Assembly (NCBI GenBank): GCA_964551975.1
Contig: CAZKFI010000001.1
Span: forward strand, 1-64,000
Direction: 5' to 3'
DNA length: 64,000 nucleotides
From: REEB426 sp964551975
Lineage (GTDB): Bacteria; Actinomycetota; Actinomycetes; S36-B12
Part shown: in pieces, positions 1 to 9,017 of the stretch
How the letters are laid out: each line of letters begins with the position of its first letter
How positions within the stretch are numbered: the stretch's first letter is position 1
Translations under genes and position numbers: made by a program
Notes under the pieces: model-generated
What the model was told of the DNA's origin: nothing
The model's database searches: none
What the model saw: the letters and a program-made list of their open reading frames with translations, nothing else

Positions 1-1
1 T

Positions 2-52
2 CCGGAGGCCCGCCGCGTGGAAGTCACCATCTCCTGGATCCCCGCAAACTAA
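2..52 (+). CDS. C-terminal end of an upstream gene, possibly OmpA-like (partial)
   Basis: Only the last 16 codons and a TAA stop are in the window. They read PEARRVEVTISWIPAN. A run of the form RRVEV followed by a short tail is typical of the end of an OmpA-family peptidoglycan-binding domain, which is the only hint to function. The frame is open from the window edge. The identification rests on a very short match and is weak; the existence of an ending gene here is more secure, because the frame stays open and a strong palindrome follows 25 bp later. Confidence 0.35.
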   Translation, partial: PEARRVEVTISWIPAN

Positions 53-76
53 GGCACCAGGTAGGAAATTCAGGGC

Positions 77-112
77 TATGGCCCCCATCACCCATGGGTG
101 ATGGGGGCCATA
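77..112. promoter_or_regulatory. 36-bp perfect palindrome before the double-TetR gene
   Basis: Every base from 77 to 112 pairs with its mirror position (centre 94/95), with no spacer; each half is TATGGCCCCCATCACCCA. It lies 8 bp before the ATG at 121. It may be the operator of the downstream TetR-type gene, since TetR dimers bind palindromes. It may also be a terminator hairpin for the upstream gene (16-bp stem, 4-nt loop), although no T-tract follows. Both roles are inference; the symmetry is directly visible and far beyond chance. Confidence 0.75.
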
Positions 113-120
113 ATCACGTC

Positions 121-1278
121 ATGGCGGCCAACGACGAGGCAATCCGTCAAGCTGCCCTTGTCCTTCTCGCCGAGCGTGGCTGGCGCTCGGTAACCACCAC
201 TGAAGTAGGGCTGCGAGCCGGACTCACGCACGGTGCCGTCTACGAACGCTTCCGAAACAAAGAGCAGCTGGTCCTAGCGCTCTGGGACGAGGAACTCAGC
301 CCAACATTCGTGGCCGCGCTGGAGGCACTCTGGCAGGCCGCAAGCTCCGACACTTTGGCGTCGGCGATCGAAGTGTTTTGGCGGCCATCGGTCACGCTTG
401 TGGCCGCTGTCGAGTTACTGCTTGCCGCGGAGTTTGACCCAGCCCTTCGTGACCGGGTGCGTGAGCCGATCGCGGAACTCCTGAGTCAGCGTGCTGCAGC
501 GACGAACTCTGAATCGGCAGTCATTGATACCGCCCTAGCTATCTCGGCGATTGGACTGGTGATGGCCAGTGGGCGACCGTGGGTTGAAGAGACTGACTCT
601 GCCTTCCCGGTGTCGTGGCTGTCTGCCGGCATAGGGCGTCCTGCCGTGGACGTGCCCGGATCTGATGTTGTACCGCACTATCTTTTGGACCCGACAATCG
701 AGTCGGGTGACGAGCGACTCGATCGCATCATGGAGGCAACCGTTGCCGTCATCGGCGAGCACGGCTACGACCACGCCTACCTTCGTGCTATCGCCTCACG
801 CGCTGGAGTGTCCGTGCGGGCCGTCACCAGGACGTTTCGCCACAAGATCGACCTCATGGCTGCAACCCTGCGCTGGCAGCATCGCCGCGGGCTGCAAGGG
901 CTGCACGACTACCTGCAACGAGCTGCCAAGGAGAGCAGTCCTGGCCAGGCTGAGGCCGCCGGCTGGCGTTGGTACCTAGCGCCTGAAATTGCCCATGCAC
1001 GAACAATGCTGATCGAGGCCAATCGACTGCAGACCACTGAGCGCAGCTGCTGGGAGGCCATGGTCCCCGCGGAATATGAGGCAATTGAGGCCTACGCCGA
1101 TCTGCATCCCCACCTTGACCGCACATCTGCCCTGTCGGCCATTCATCTCGAGTTCGCCATCGGCATGGGACTCCTAGCCGTGGCACGCCTTGCCCCGCAG
1201 GCCTACGAGCTCCCCTTTCAGGCGATTACGGTTCCTATGCAGGAATTCCATCCATGGAGTGGATCAGCACCATCGTGA
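121..1278 (+). CDS. Transcriptional regulator with two TetR-type HTH domains
   Basis: A 385-aa protein with two separate TetR-family DNA-binding segments. The first covers about residues 5-50 (helix-turn-helix around TTEVGLRAGLTHGAVYERF) and the second about residues 198-250 (RAIASRAGVSVRAVTRTF). Each is followed by an alpha-helical ligand/dimerisation-like region. Ordinary TetR proteins are near 200 aa, so this looks like a head-to-tail duplication in one chain. ATG 121 is chosen because the HTH begins at once; ATG 94 lies inside the palindrome and would add nine residues unlike the family. No clear ribosome site precedes 121. Target genes are unknown; autoregulation through the palindrome is possible. 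Confidence 0.8.
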   Translation: MAANDEAIRQAALVLLAERGWRSVTTTEVGLRAGLTHGAVYERFRNKEQLVLALWDEELSPTFVAALEALWQAASSDTLASAIEVFWRPSVTLVAAVELLLAAEFDPALRDRVREPIAELLSQRAAATNSESAVIDTALAISAIGLVMASGRPWVEETDSAFPVSWLSAGIGRPAVDVPGSDVVPHYLLDPTIESGDERLDRIMEATVAVIGEHGYDHAYLRAIASRAGVSVRAVTRTFRHKIDLMAATLRWQHRRGLQGLHDYLQRAAKESSPGQAEAAGWRWYLAPEIAHARTMLIEANRLQTTERSCWEAMVPAEYEAIEAYADLHPHLDRTSALSAIHLEFAIGMGLLAVARLAPQAYELPFQAITVPMQEFHPWSGSAPS

Positions 1279-1446
1279 CCAGCGCGCCGTTTGCCTCCCC
1301 CTGAGCCTGCACACTCCTGGCACGTCGCCATGGTGGAAGGACACATTTCAGCTTTAGTTCAGCACTAGATTGAGCAAACGACCCACTTCGGGCAGTCTCA
1401 ATGCCTGCGCTGTCAGCAGCGCTATCCGTGCTGCTTTGGAGGGTCA

Positions 1447-1590
1447 ATGTTTCGGGGTGAGAGCAGAAGTTCCACCGCCAGTGTGATTTCCGTCGAGCGG
1501 CACAGTCGGCGGCGCTGGGTCTCCGTGGGGACCGTCACCGCCCTGATCGCCGTTGTCTGGATTGTCACTCCCCAAACACCCCGTACTTAG
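1447..1590 (+). CDS. Small single-pass membrane protein (47 aa, hypothetical)
   Basis: This short frame starts at ATG 1447 behind a good ribosome-binding site (GGAGGG at 1438-1443) and ends at TAG 1588. The product has a basic N-terminal half (VERHSRRRW) followed by one hydrophobic segment of about 17 residues (VSVGTVTALIAVVWIV), then a short polar tail. The basic residues before the helix predict an N-in single-pass protein. No family is recognised. The only other content of the 1279-1635 stretch is a short unremarkable spacer (1279-1446). It could be a chance frame, but the ribosome site and the clean membrane helix favour a real gene. Confidence 0.45.
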   Translation: MFRGESRSSTASVISVERHSRRRWVSVGTVTALIAVVWIVTPQTPRT

Positions 1591-1635
1591 GCGGGCGATG
1601 TGATGACTGAAGCGTTTGGCTCTGCCGGCAAAGAC

Positions 1636-1675
1636 CAAGAGGGCCGGATCCCATGGGGGAGATCCGGCCCTCTTG
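1636..1675. terminator. Hairpin terminator downstream of whiB
   Basis: A perfect 15-bp inverted repeat (CAAGAGGGCCGGATC and its complement) encloses a 10-nt loop, 27 bp past the whiB stop codon. It also lies downstream of the small plus-strand ORF, so it can serve both converging transcripts. There is no long T-tract, which is common for actinobacterial terminators. Confidence 0.7.
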
Positions 1676-1701
1676 ATATTGGAGGAGGAGGGAAAAAAGC
1701 G

Positions 1702-1997
1702 TTAGGAAGCAACTGCCAGGCGGCGACGCTGGGCGTAGACCGCTTCACGGTCATCTTCGGAGAGCCCACCCCACACGCCNNNNNNNNNNNNNNNNNNNNN
1801 NNNNNNNNAGCGCATCGGGCTAGGCCCGGGCAGCGACCACAGACCGCCTTAGCGGCTGCCTCGCGCGCCTCGCGGGCCGGCCCGCGCTCACCCTCGGGGT
1901 GAAAGAAAATGCTCGGATCCTCGCCGCGACAGGCTCCCTCGAGCTGCCAATCCCAAAAGTCGCTATTCGGCCCTGGGAGCCGGGAAATATCCGCCAT
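1702..1997 (-). CDS. whiB2: WhiB-family iron-sulfur regulator, WhiB2/WhmD-like (interrupted by Ns)
   Basis: The N-terminal part begins MADISRLPG and carries the WhiB pattern: one Cys in EGACRGED, then CGRC, then a fourth Cys (LARC). These are the four ligands of the WhiB [4Fe-4S] cluster. After the gap the frame resumes with the WhiB turn GVWGGLSEDDREA and the basic tail QRRRLAVAS. The FFHPEGERGPAR stretch resembles the WhiB2/WhmD branch, which in mycobacteria and Streptomyces acts in septation. The 29 Ns put the two parts out of frame (296 nt); WhiB spacing predicts a true gap of 30 nt, giving about 98 aa. The start has its own promoter at 2032-2061. Confidence 0.85.
1780..1808. other. Assembly gap (29 N) inside whiB
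   Basis: A run of 29 Ns interrupts the whiB gene between the fourth cluster Cys and the GVWGG turn. It is a scaffold gap rather than a mutation: both flanks encode correct WhiB sequence. Confidence 0.97.
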
Positions 1998-2031
1998 CGA
2001 TGCCTCCATCGCTTGCCTTGCCTGTGATGGC

Positions 2032-2061
2032 ACAGTACAAAACGCGTCATAACCGTGTCAA
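2032..2061 (-). promoter_or_regulatory. Probable whiB promoter
   Basis: Read on the minus strand there is a perfect -35 TTGACA (2061-2056), an 18-bp spacer and a -10-like TACTGT (2037-2032), about 35 bp before the whiB ATG. Inferred from consensus match only. Confidence 0.5.
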
Positions 2062-2080
2062 GTTCCAAACATGAACAAGT

Positions 2081-2097
2081 TTTGAAACGCTTTCAAA
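2081..2097. promoter_or_regulatory. Inverted repeat operator candidate between whiB and the MerR/B12 gene
   Basis: The sequence TTTGAAACGCTTTCAAA is a perfect 7-3-7 inverted repeat in the 136-bp divergent region. It is AT-rich in a GC-rich genome and lies upstream of both genes, 37 bp before GTG 2134 and upstream of the whiB -35. MerR-type proteins commonly bind such repeats near their own promoter, so autoregulation or control of whiB is inferred. Confidence 0.4.
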
Positions 2098-2133
2098 GGT
2101 GCGATATCGGGGATTCGGACCCACAATGACGGC

Positions 2134-3066
2134 GTGTCGCTTCCCGTCGAACCAGCCGAGGCCCCCGGGCTGACGGTGGCGGCGGTCGCTCGACGCCTGG
2201 GGGTGGCACCGGCCACGCTGCGGACCTGGGATAGGCGCTATGGCCTGGGCCCGTCGGATCACCGATCCGGGGCGCACCGCCGTTACACCGCCGCTGATCT
2301 TGCCCGCCTTGAGCAGATGCGTCGTCTGATGATCGCCGGCGTTCCCCTGGCCGATGCAGCGCGCCAGGCTAAGGGTGAAGTGGGCGGTGCGGGCGAGGGT
2401 GCCTTTGACCCAGCTGTTGGTGAGGGGCGCCCAGGTGGTGGTCGCGTCGTCGCGATTCCCGGCGGCACTCCTGGTGCCCGGGGCCTAGCAAGAGCCGCGC
2501 AGTCCCTGGACGGCGTCGCCTGTCGGGCCATCATCGACGAAACCATCGAGCGCCGCGGCGTTGTTTGGACCTGGGACCACCTGCTGGCTCCGGTGCTGGT
2601 CGGCGTCGGCCAGCAGTGGCAGAACAGCGGCCGCTGGATCGAGGTCGAACATGTGCTCAGCGAGGCCGTCACCACGGCACTGAGTTCGGCAGTGAGCAGC
2701 GACACCGGGCTGGGTCGGCCCGTCCTCCTGGCCGCCACTGAGGGTGAATTCCATGCCCTGCCGCTCTGGGCGCTTGCGGCGGCCCTCTCGGAGCGTCGGA
2801 TACCTGCGCGGGTCCTCGGCGCCCGGTTGCCGAAAAGTGCCCTGATTGAGGCGATCCATCGCACCGGTCCTGCGGCGGTGTTCCTTTGGTCGCAGACTTC
2901 AGACACCCAGGATCAGCAGGTCCTTGAAGAGCTACCGCAACTACGACCACCGGTGGTCACCGTGGTCGGTGGGCCGGGCTGGACGGCGCCGCTGCCCGAT
3001 GACGTGGTGTTCGTGGGCGAGCTCACCGAGGCTGTGGCCCGCCTTGCTCGTGCTGCCGGCGAGTAG
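2134..3066 (+). CDS. MerR-family regulator with cobalamin-binding-type C-terminal domain (CarH/LitR-like)
   Basis: A 310-aa protein with an N-terminal MerR winged helix (residues about 12-80, LTVAAVARRLGVAPATLRTW, then RRYGLGPSDHRSGAHRRY). After a Gly-rich linker comes a helical-plus-Rossmann domain. The helical part holds W162-x9-E172-H173, the pattern that caps adenosylcobalamin in CarH/LitR photoreceptors. The Rossmann part holds E205-x-H207, the position of the lower axial His ligand, followed by Pro210 where the usual motif has Gly. The family binds DNA as a B12-bound tetramer that light disrupts. It starts with GTG and ends 10 bp before guaB. B12 binding is predicted; light sensing is an inference from the family. 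Confidence 0.8.
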   Translation: MSLPVEPAEAPGLTVAAVARRLGVAPATLRTWDRRYGLGPSDHRSGAHRRYTAADLARLEQMRRLMIAGVPLADAARQAKGEVGGAGEGAFDPAVGEGRPGGGRVVAIPGGTPGARGLARAAQSLDGVACRAIIDETIERRGVVWTWDHLLAPVLVGVGQQWQNSGRWIEVEHVLSEAVTTALSSAVSSDTGLGRPVLLAATEGEFHALPLWALAAALSERRIPARVLGARLPKSALIEAIHRTGPAAVFLWSQTSDTQDQQVLEELPQLRPPVVTVVGGPGWTAPLPDDVVFVGELTEAVARLARAAGE

Positions 3067-4566
<1,500 letters not shown>

Positions 4567-4570
4567 GGCA

Positions 4571-5683
4571 ATGTCCGAGGTCGTGATTGGTGGGGGCAAG
4601 CGCGCCCGACGTGCCTACGGGTTCGACGAGGTCGCGATCGCACCGAGTCGACGAACCCGAAACTGGCAGGAAGTGTCCACCACCTGGACGATCGACGCCT
4701 ATCGATTCGACCTGCCATTCGTCGCGGCACCCATGGATTCCGTGGTGAGCCCCGAAAGCGCTGTTGCACTCGGCGGACTTGGTCTGCTGGCGGTGCTGAA
4801 CGGTGAGGGGCTCTGGTCGCGCTACGAAGACCCCGAACCCATCCTGGAGCGCATCGCACAGGCCGGTGCGCCCGAAGTTGGTGACCTGCTTCGTCAGGCC
4901 TACAGCGCGCAACCGGTGATCCCGGGCCTGCTCGCCGAGCGAGTGACCTGGCTGAAGGGCCAGGGCGTCGTTACCGCCATCGCGGTGAGCCCGCACGGCA
5001 CCGCTGAGTTGGTTCCGGTTGCCGTCGAGGCGGGTGCCGACCTGGTCGTGATCCGCGGGAGCACGGTCTCTGCCGAGCATGTCTCCAATGATGCTGATCC
5101 ACTGAACCTGAAGGACTTCATCCATCGGGTCGAGGTGCCGGTGATCGTTGGTGGGTGTGCGACGTACCAGGCCGCCCTGCATCTGATGCGCACTGGTGCT
5201 GCCGGCGTGCTGGTCGGCTTCGGCGGTGGGGCCACACTCACCACGGCCGATGTGCTTGGTGTGCGGGTGCCTATGGCCAGTGCCATCGCAGACGTGGCAG
5301 CTGCGCGCCGCGACTACCTGGATGAATCCGGCGGCCGGTACGTGCATGTGATTGCCGACGGTGCCATGGGACGAAGCGGCGATATCGTCAAGGCCTTCGC
5401 CTGCGGGGCCGATGCGGCAATGCTCGGCACCGCTCTGGCTCGAGCAAGTGATGCCCCTGGACGTGGAGCGCACTGGGGGTCCGAGGCCTGGCACCGGCAT
5501 CTGCCGCGCGGTCAACGCAATCTGCTGCCCGCAGTCGGAACCTTCGCCGAGGTGCTCAGCGGCCCATCGCGCACCACCGACGGCACGATGAATCTTGCCG
5601 GCGCTCTTCGCAAGGCCATGGCCACCACCGGGTACAGCGATCTCAAGGAGTTCCAACGAGTAGAGATGGTGGTGACTCAATGA
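4571..5683 (+). CDS. guaB3: GuaB3 family IMP dehydrogenase-related protein
   Basis: A 370-aa IMPDH/GMP-reductase-type barrel without CBS domains. It starts 4 bp after guaB and shows the GuaB3 signature region DVAAARRDYLDESGGRYVHV. In the loop where guaB has [11 protein letters not shown] this protein reads GFGGGATLTTADVLG, so the residue aligned with the nucleophilic Cys is Leu. That makes classical IMPDH catalysis doubtful, although a cyanobacterial GuaB3 has been reported active. It may be a regulatory or diverged enzyme linked to guaB. The next gene overlaps its stop by 4 bp (ATGA), so the two are translationally coupled. Confidence 0.93.
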   Translation: MSEVVIGGGKRARRAYGFDEVAIAPSRRTRNWQEVSTTWTIDAYRFDLPFVAAPMDSVVSPESAVALGGLGLLAVLNGEGLWSRYEDPEPILERIAQAGAPEVGDLLRQAYSAQPVIPGLLAERVTWLKGQGVVTAIAVSPHGTAELVPVAVEAGADLVVIRGSTVSAEHVSNDADPLNLKDFIHRVEVPVIVGGCATYQAALHLMRTGAAGVLVGFGGGATLTTADVLGVRVPMASAIADVAAARRDYLDESGGRYVHVIADGAMGRSGDIVKAFACGADAAMLGTALARASDAPGRGAHWGSEAWHRHLPRGQRNLLPAVGTFAEVLSGPSRTTDGTMNLAGALRKAMATTGYSDLKEFQRVEMVVTQ

Positions 5684-7242
5684 CCGTGGTTACCGAAACG
5701 CTCATCAGCAGGACGATCATCGACGACCTGCTCGCAATTCCCGTGGTGGGTCCCACTGCCGACTACCGCACCGTGATTGCCCCATTCACTGGTGCTCCGC
5801 TCTACGACCTACCGCTCTCCCAAGAGGTTGATGTCCAAGCGGCAGTGGATGCTGCGCGCCAGGCACAGCGGGAGTGGGCGCAGCGGCCGCTACGCGAACG
5901 CAGTCGGATCATGCTGCGCTTTCACGATCTGGTCCTGCAGCATCGGGATGAGGCCATGGACCTCATCCAGGCGGAGAACGGCAAGGCCCGTCGCGATGCG
6001 ATGGAAGAGGTACTGGACGTTGCCATCACGGCGCGGCACTACGCACGCGATGCGCGCAGGCTGCTGCGCACTCGGCGACACCGTGGGGCACTCCCCTTTC
6101 TGGTGGGCGTGCAGGAGGTGCGACATCCCAAGGGAGTCGTCGGGGTAATCGCGCCGTGGAACTACCCGTTCACGCTGGCTGCCAGCGATGCCGTACCCGC
6201 TCTGTTGGCGGGGAACGCGGTGGTGCTCAAGCCCGACGTCCAGACCACCCTCACGGCACTGTTCGCCGTGCGACTCCTCCGGCAGGCGGGCCTACCGCCG
6301 GCGCTCATGCAGGTGGTCACCGGTGAGGGACCTGAGGTCGGGCCGATGGTTATCGATCGAGTGGACTACGTGATGTTCACCGGATCCACCGCGGTCGGCC
6401 GGTTCGTGGCTAATCGCTGCGGTCAGCGGTTGATCGGCTGCTCACTAGAGCTCGGCGGGAAGAACGCCATGATTATCCGAGCGGATGCTGACGTGAAGCG
6501 GGCCGCAGAGATCGCGATACGAGCCTGTTTCGCCAATACCGGTCAGCTATGTATTGCCGCTGAGCGCATCTACGTGCACCAGGCAGTGCGAGAGCGTTTC
6601 CTTGACGCATTCCTCCCTCAGGTCGCCGCGATGCAGTTGCGCGTTGGGTTCGGGTGGGGAGCCGATATGGGTTCACTGGTTTCCGCCAAGCAGCTGCAGC
6701 GTGTTCAGGAACACGTGGACGACGCTGTTCGGCACGGTGCTTCAGTGCTCGTAGGGGGCAAGGCGCGACCCGATATCGGTCCCTACGTCTTTGAGCCGAC
6801 CGTGCTCGCCGATGTCGATGAGCGCATGACGCTCTGCGAGCAGGAGACCTTCGGGCCGGTGGCGGCGGTTTATCACGTGGCCAGTGATGCCGAGGCGGTG
6901 GCACGCGCCAACGACACCCCCTACGGTCTGAATGCCGCAGTGGTCACTTCCGATGGTCGCGCGGGTCGGCGCATCGCCCAACAGCTACGTACCGGCACGG
7001 TGAACGTCAATGAGGGGTACGCGGCTGCCTGGGGGAGTACCAGGGCGCCGATGGGTGGCATGGGTGACTCAGGTATCGGTCGCCGGCATGGTGATGAGGG
7101 ACTTCTGAAGTACACCGAGTCGCAGACCGTTGCTACTCAGCGTGCACTGGGTTTTGGAGCGCCTTTCGGATGGTCGGATCGCAAGTGGGGACAGGTACTC
7201 ACCGTGTCGCTCGGGACGATGAAACGATTGGGCCTGAAGTAG
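5680..7242 (+). CDS. Succinate-semialdehyde dehydrogenase-type aldehyde dehydrogenase
   Basis: A 520-aa NAD(P)+-dependent aldehyde dehydrogenase of the GabD2-like group. The catalytic Cys lies in NTGQLCIAAERIY, the general-base Glu in LELGGKN, and the cofactor loop in FTGSTAVGR, with APWNYPF upstream. It overlaps guaB3 by 4 bp and is followed after 71 bp by the GMC oxidoreductase, so it sits inside a gene order that in M. tuberculosis is guaB3-choD directly. Substrate is assigned by family; succinate semialdehyde is likely but other aldehydes are possible. A second, different dehydrogenase of the same superfamily is encoded at 61556-63010. Confidence 0.85.
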   Translation: MTVVTETLISRTIIDDLLAIPVVGPTADYRTVIAPFTGAPLYDLPLSQEVDVQAAVDAARQAQREWAQRPLRERSRIMLRFHDLVLQHRDEAMDLIQAENGKARRDAMEEVLDVAITARHYARDARRLLRTRRHRGALPFLVGVQEVRHPKGVVGVIAPWNYPFTLAASDAVPALLAGNAVVLKPDVQTTLTALFAVRLLRQAGLPPALMQVVTGEGPEVGPMVIDRVDYVMFTGSTAVGRFVANRCGQRLIGCSLELGGKNAMIIRADADVKRAAEIAIRACFANTGQLCIAAERIYVHQAVRERFLDAFLPQVAAMQLRVGFGWGADMGSLVSAKQLQRVQEHVDDAVRHGASVLVGGKARPDIGPYVFEPTVLADVDERMTLCEQETFGPVAAVYHVASDAEAVARANDTPYGLNAAVVTSDGRAGRRIAQQLRTGTVNVNEGYAAAWGSTRAPMGGMGDSGIGRRHGDEGLLKYTESQTVATQRALGFGAPFGWSDRKWGQVLTVSLGTMKRLGLK

Positions 7243-7313
7243 CGGAGCATCAGTAACCATGGCAGCGCTGCCGATGCGTTGGGTGAACGGCTGAAGGAAT
7301 GAAGGGAGTGGTG

Positions 7314-9017
7314 ATGGGGTCCTTCGACTTCGATGTGGCAATCATTGGGTCTGGCTTCGGTGGTTCGGTTGCTGCGCTCCGGCTCACCGAGAAGGGCTAC
7401 CGCGTCGGCGTGCTCGAAGCGGGTCAGCGCTTTACCGAAGCCACCTACCCCAAGACATCCTGGGACTTGCGGCGATTCCTCTGGGCGCCTCGCCTCGGCA
7501 TGAAGGGACTGCAGCGCATCCACGTGCTGCGCGACGTCGTGGTGCTAGCCGGGGCGGGGGTTGGCGGCGGGAGCCTGGTCTACGCCAACACCCTCTACGT
7601 CCCCGGGTCGACGTTCTTCAACGACCCGCAGTGGCGGGAGATCACCGACTGGGCCAGTGAGCTTGCGCCCTACTACGACCAGGCCAGCCGCATGCTCGGT
7701 GTGGTGGAGAACCCCACGATGACCCCAAGTGACGTCATCATGAAGGAGGTCGCCGATGAGATGGGTGTCGGTCACACCTTTCGCATGACTCCGGTGGGCG
7801 TCTACTTCGGTGACGGTCCGGGGCAGCGTCGCCCAGATCCGTTCTTTGGCGGTGCAGGCCCGGAACGCACCGGCTGCATCCAGTGCGGTGAGTGCATGAC
7901 CGGCTGCCGTCACAACGCGAAAAACACGCTGCCGAAGAACTACCTCGGCCTTGCTGAGGCCGCCGGAGCTGTCGTGCATCCCTTGACCACCGTGACCGCG
8001 ATCCTGCCGCGCCGTGCCGGTGGCTACGCCATCGTCACCGAGCCCACCGGCATGTTGCGTCGTCGCCCGCGCGTATTCACCGCCGAGCAGGTGATCATGG
8101 CGGCTGGAACGTACAACACTCAGCGCCTCCTCCATCGAATGAAGGACAAGGGGCAACTCCCCAATCTCTCACCGACCCTGGGTCGCCTCTCCCGAACGAA
8201 CTCTGAGTCAATTCTGGGTGCGGTCAGCACCTCAGCAAAGGCCGATTACACCCGCGGTGTCGCCATCACCTCCAGTTGGTACCCCGATCCGCAGACCCAT
8301 GTGGAGCCGGTGCGGTACGGGCGCGGGTCGAACTCCATGGGACTCCTGCAATCGGTGATGACGACTCCCCAGGTCGGTGTGGCCAGGTGGCGTACCTGGA
8401 TCGGTGAACTTGCACGTCAGCCGCGCACCACCGTCTCGCTGCTCAATGTCCGCCGCTGGAGCGAGCGTGCGGTCATCTCACTGGTCATGCAGCCTGTCGA
8501 CAACTCACTCACCCTGACCGGTGCGCGCGGCTTCCTAGGCCGTTGGCGGTTGACGACTCGCCAGGACGCCTCCACGCCGGCGCCCACCTACCTGCCGGTC
8601 GCCCAGGACGTCGTGCGCCGAATCGCCAAGCGGGTTGGTGGTGTTGCCGGATCCAGTGTGTTCGAAAACTTCGATGCGGCTCTGACCGCCCACTTCGTGG
8701 GAGGGTGCGTTATCGGTGCGGATAGCAACCGGGGAGTCATCGACGCCTACCACCGCGCCTTCGGGCACGAGGGGCTGCATATCGTGGATGGCTCCGCAAT
8801 CACGGCCAACCTCGGTGTCAACCCGTCGCTGACGATCACCGCTCAGGCAGAGCGAGCCATGGCGATGTGGCCGAATAAGGGGGAGGCTGATCCTCGACCC
8901 ACGCTGGGCGCCGCCTACGTGCCGGTGGCACCGATACCGCCAAAGCGGCCGGTCGTTCCTGACTCGGCTCCCGGTGCGCTGCGACTTCCATTGATTGTTC
9001 GGTCAAAGACCAGCTGA
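7314..9017 (+). CDS. GMC oxidoreductase, ChoD-like
   Basis: A 567-aa flavoprotein. The N-terminal FAD-binding motif is AIIGSGFGGSVAALRL, and the GMC signature region GAGVGGGSLVYANTLY follows. The C-terminal half has the conserved LHIVDGSAITANLGVNPS, which is the GMC C-terminal catalytic segment. A four-cysteine cluster, GCIQCGECMTGC, precedes RHNAKNTLPKNYL; this insertion is shared with ChoD-like actinobacterial proteins. M. tuberculosis ChoD (Rv3409c) is called cholesterol oxidase, but the true substrate of this group is uncertain. ATG 7314 is preferred over ATG 7299, because AAGGGAG lies 6 bp upstream of it. Confidence 0.85.
   Translation: MGSFDFDVAIIGSGFGGSVAALRLTEKGYRVGVLEAGQRFTEATYPKTSWDLRRFLWAPRLGMKGLQRIHVLRDVVVLAGAGVGGGSLVYANTLYVPGSTFFNDPQWREITDWASELAPYYDQASRMLGVVENPTMTPSDVIMKEVADEMGVGHTFRMTPVGVYFGDGPGQRRPDPFFGGAGPERTGCIQCGECMTGCRHNAKNTLPKNYLGLAEAAGAVVHPLTTVTAILPRRAGGYAIVTEPTGMLRRRPRVFTAEQVIMAAGTYNTQRLLHRMKDKGQLPNLSPTLGRLSRTNSESILGAVSTSAKADYTRGVAITSSWYPDPQTHVEPVRYGRGSNSMGLLQSVMTTPQVGVARWRTWIGELARQPRTTVSLLNVRRWSERAVISLVMQPVDNSLTLTGARGFLGRWRLTTRQDASTPAPTYLPVAQDVVRRIAKRVGGVAGSSVFENFDAALTAHFVGGCVIGADSNRGVIDAYHRAFGHEGLHIVDGSAITANLGVNPSLTITAQAERAMAMWPNKGEADPRPTLGAAYVPVAPIPPKRPVVPDSAPGALRLPLIVRSKTS

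Noticed and set aside
1279..1446. Possible RNA gene in the spacer after the TetR-type gene
   Set aside because: No tRNA-like fold, strong hairpin or conserved motif could be seen.
2283..2906. Long minus-strand open frame opposite the MerR/B12 gene
   Set aside because: Antisense shadow typical of high-GC coding sequence; low-complexity Arg/Pro-rich translation without a ribosome site.
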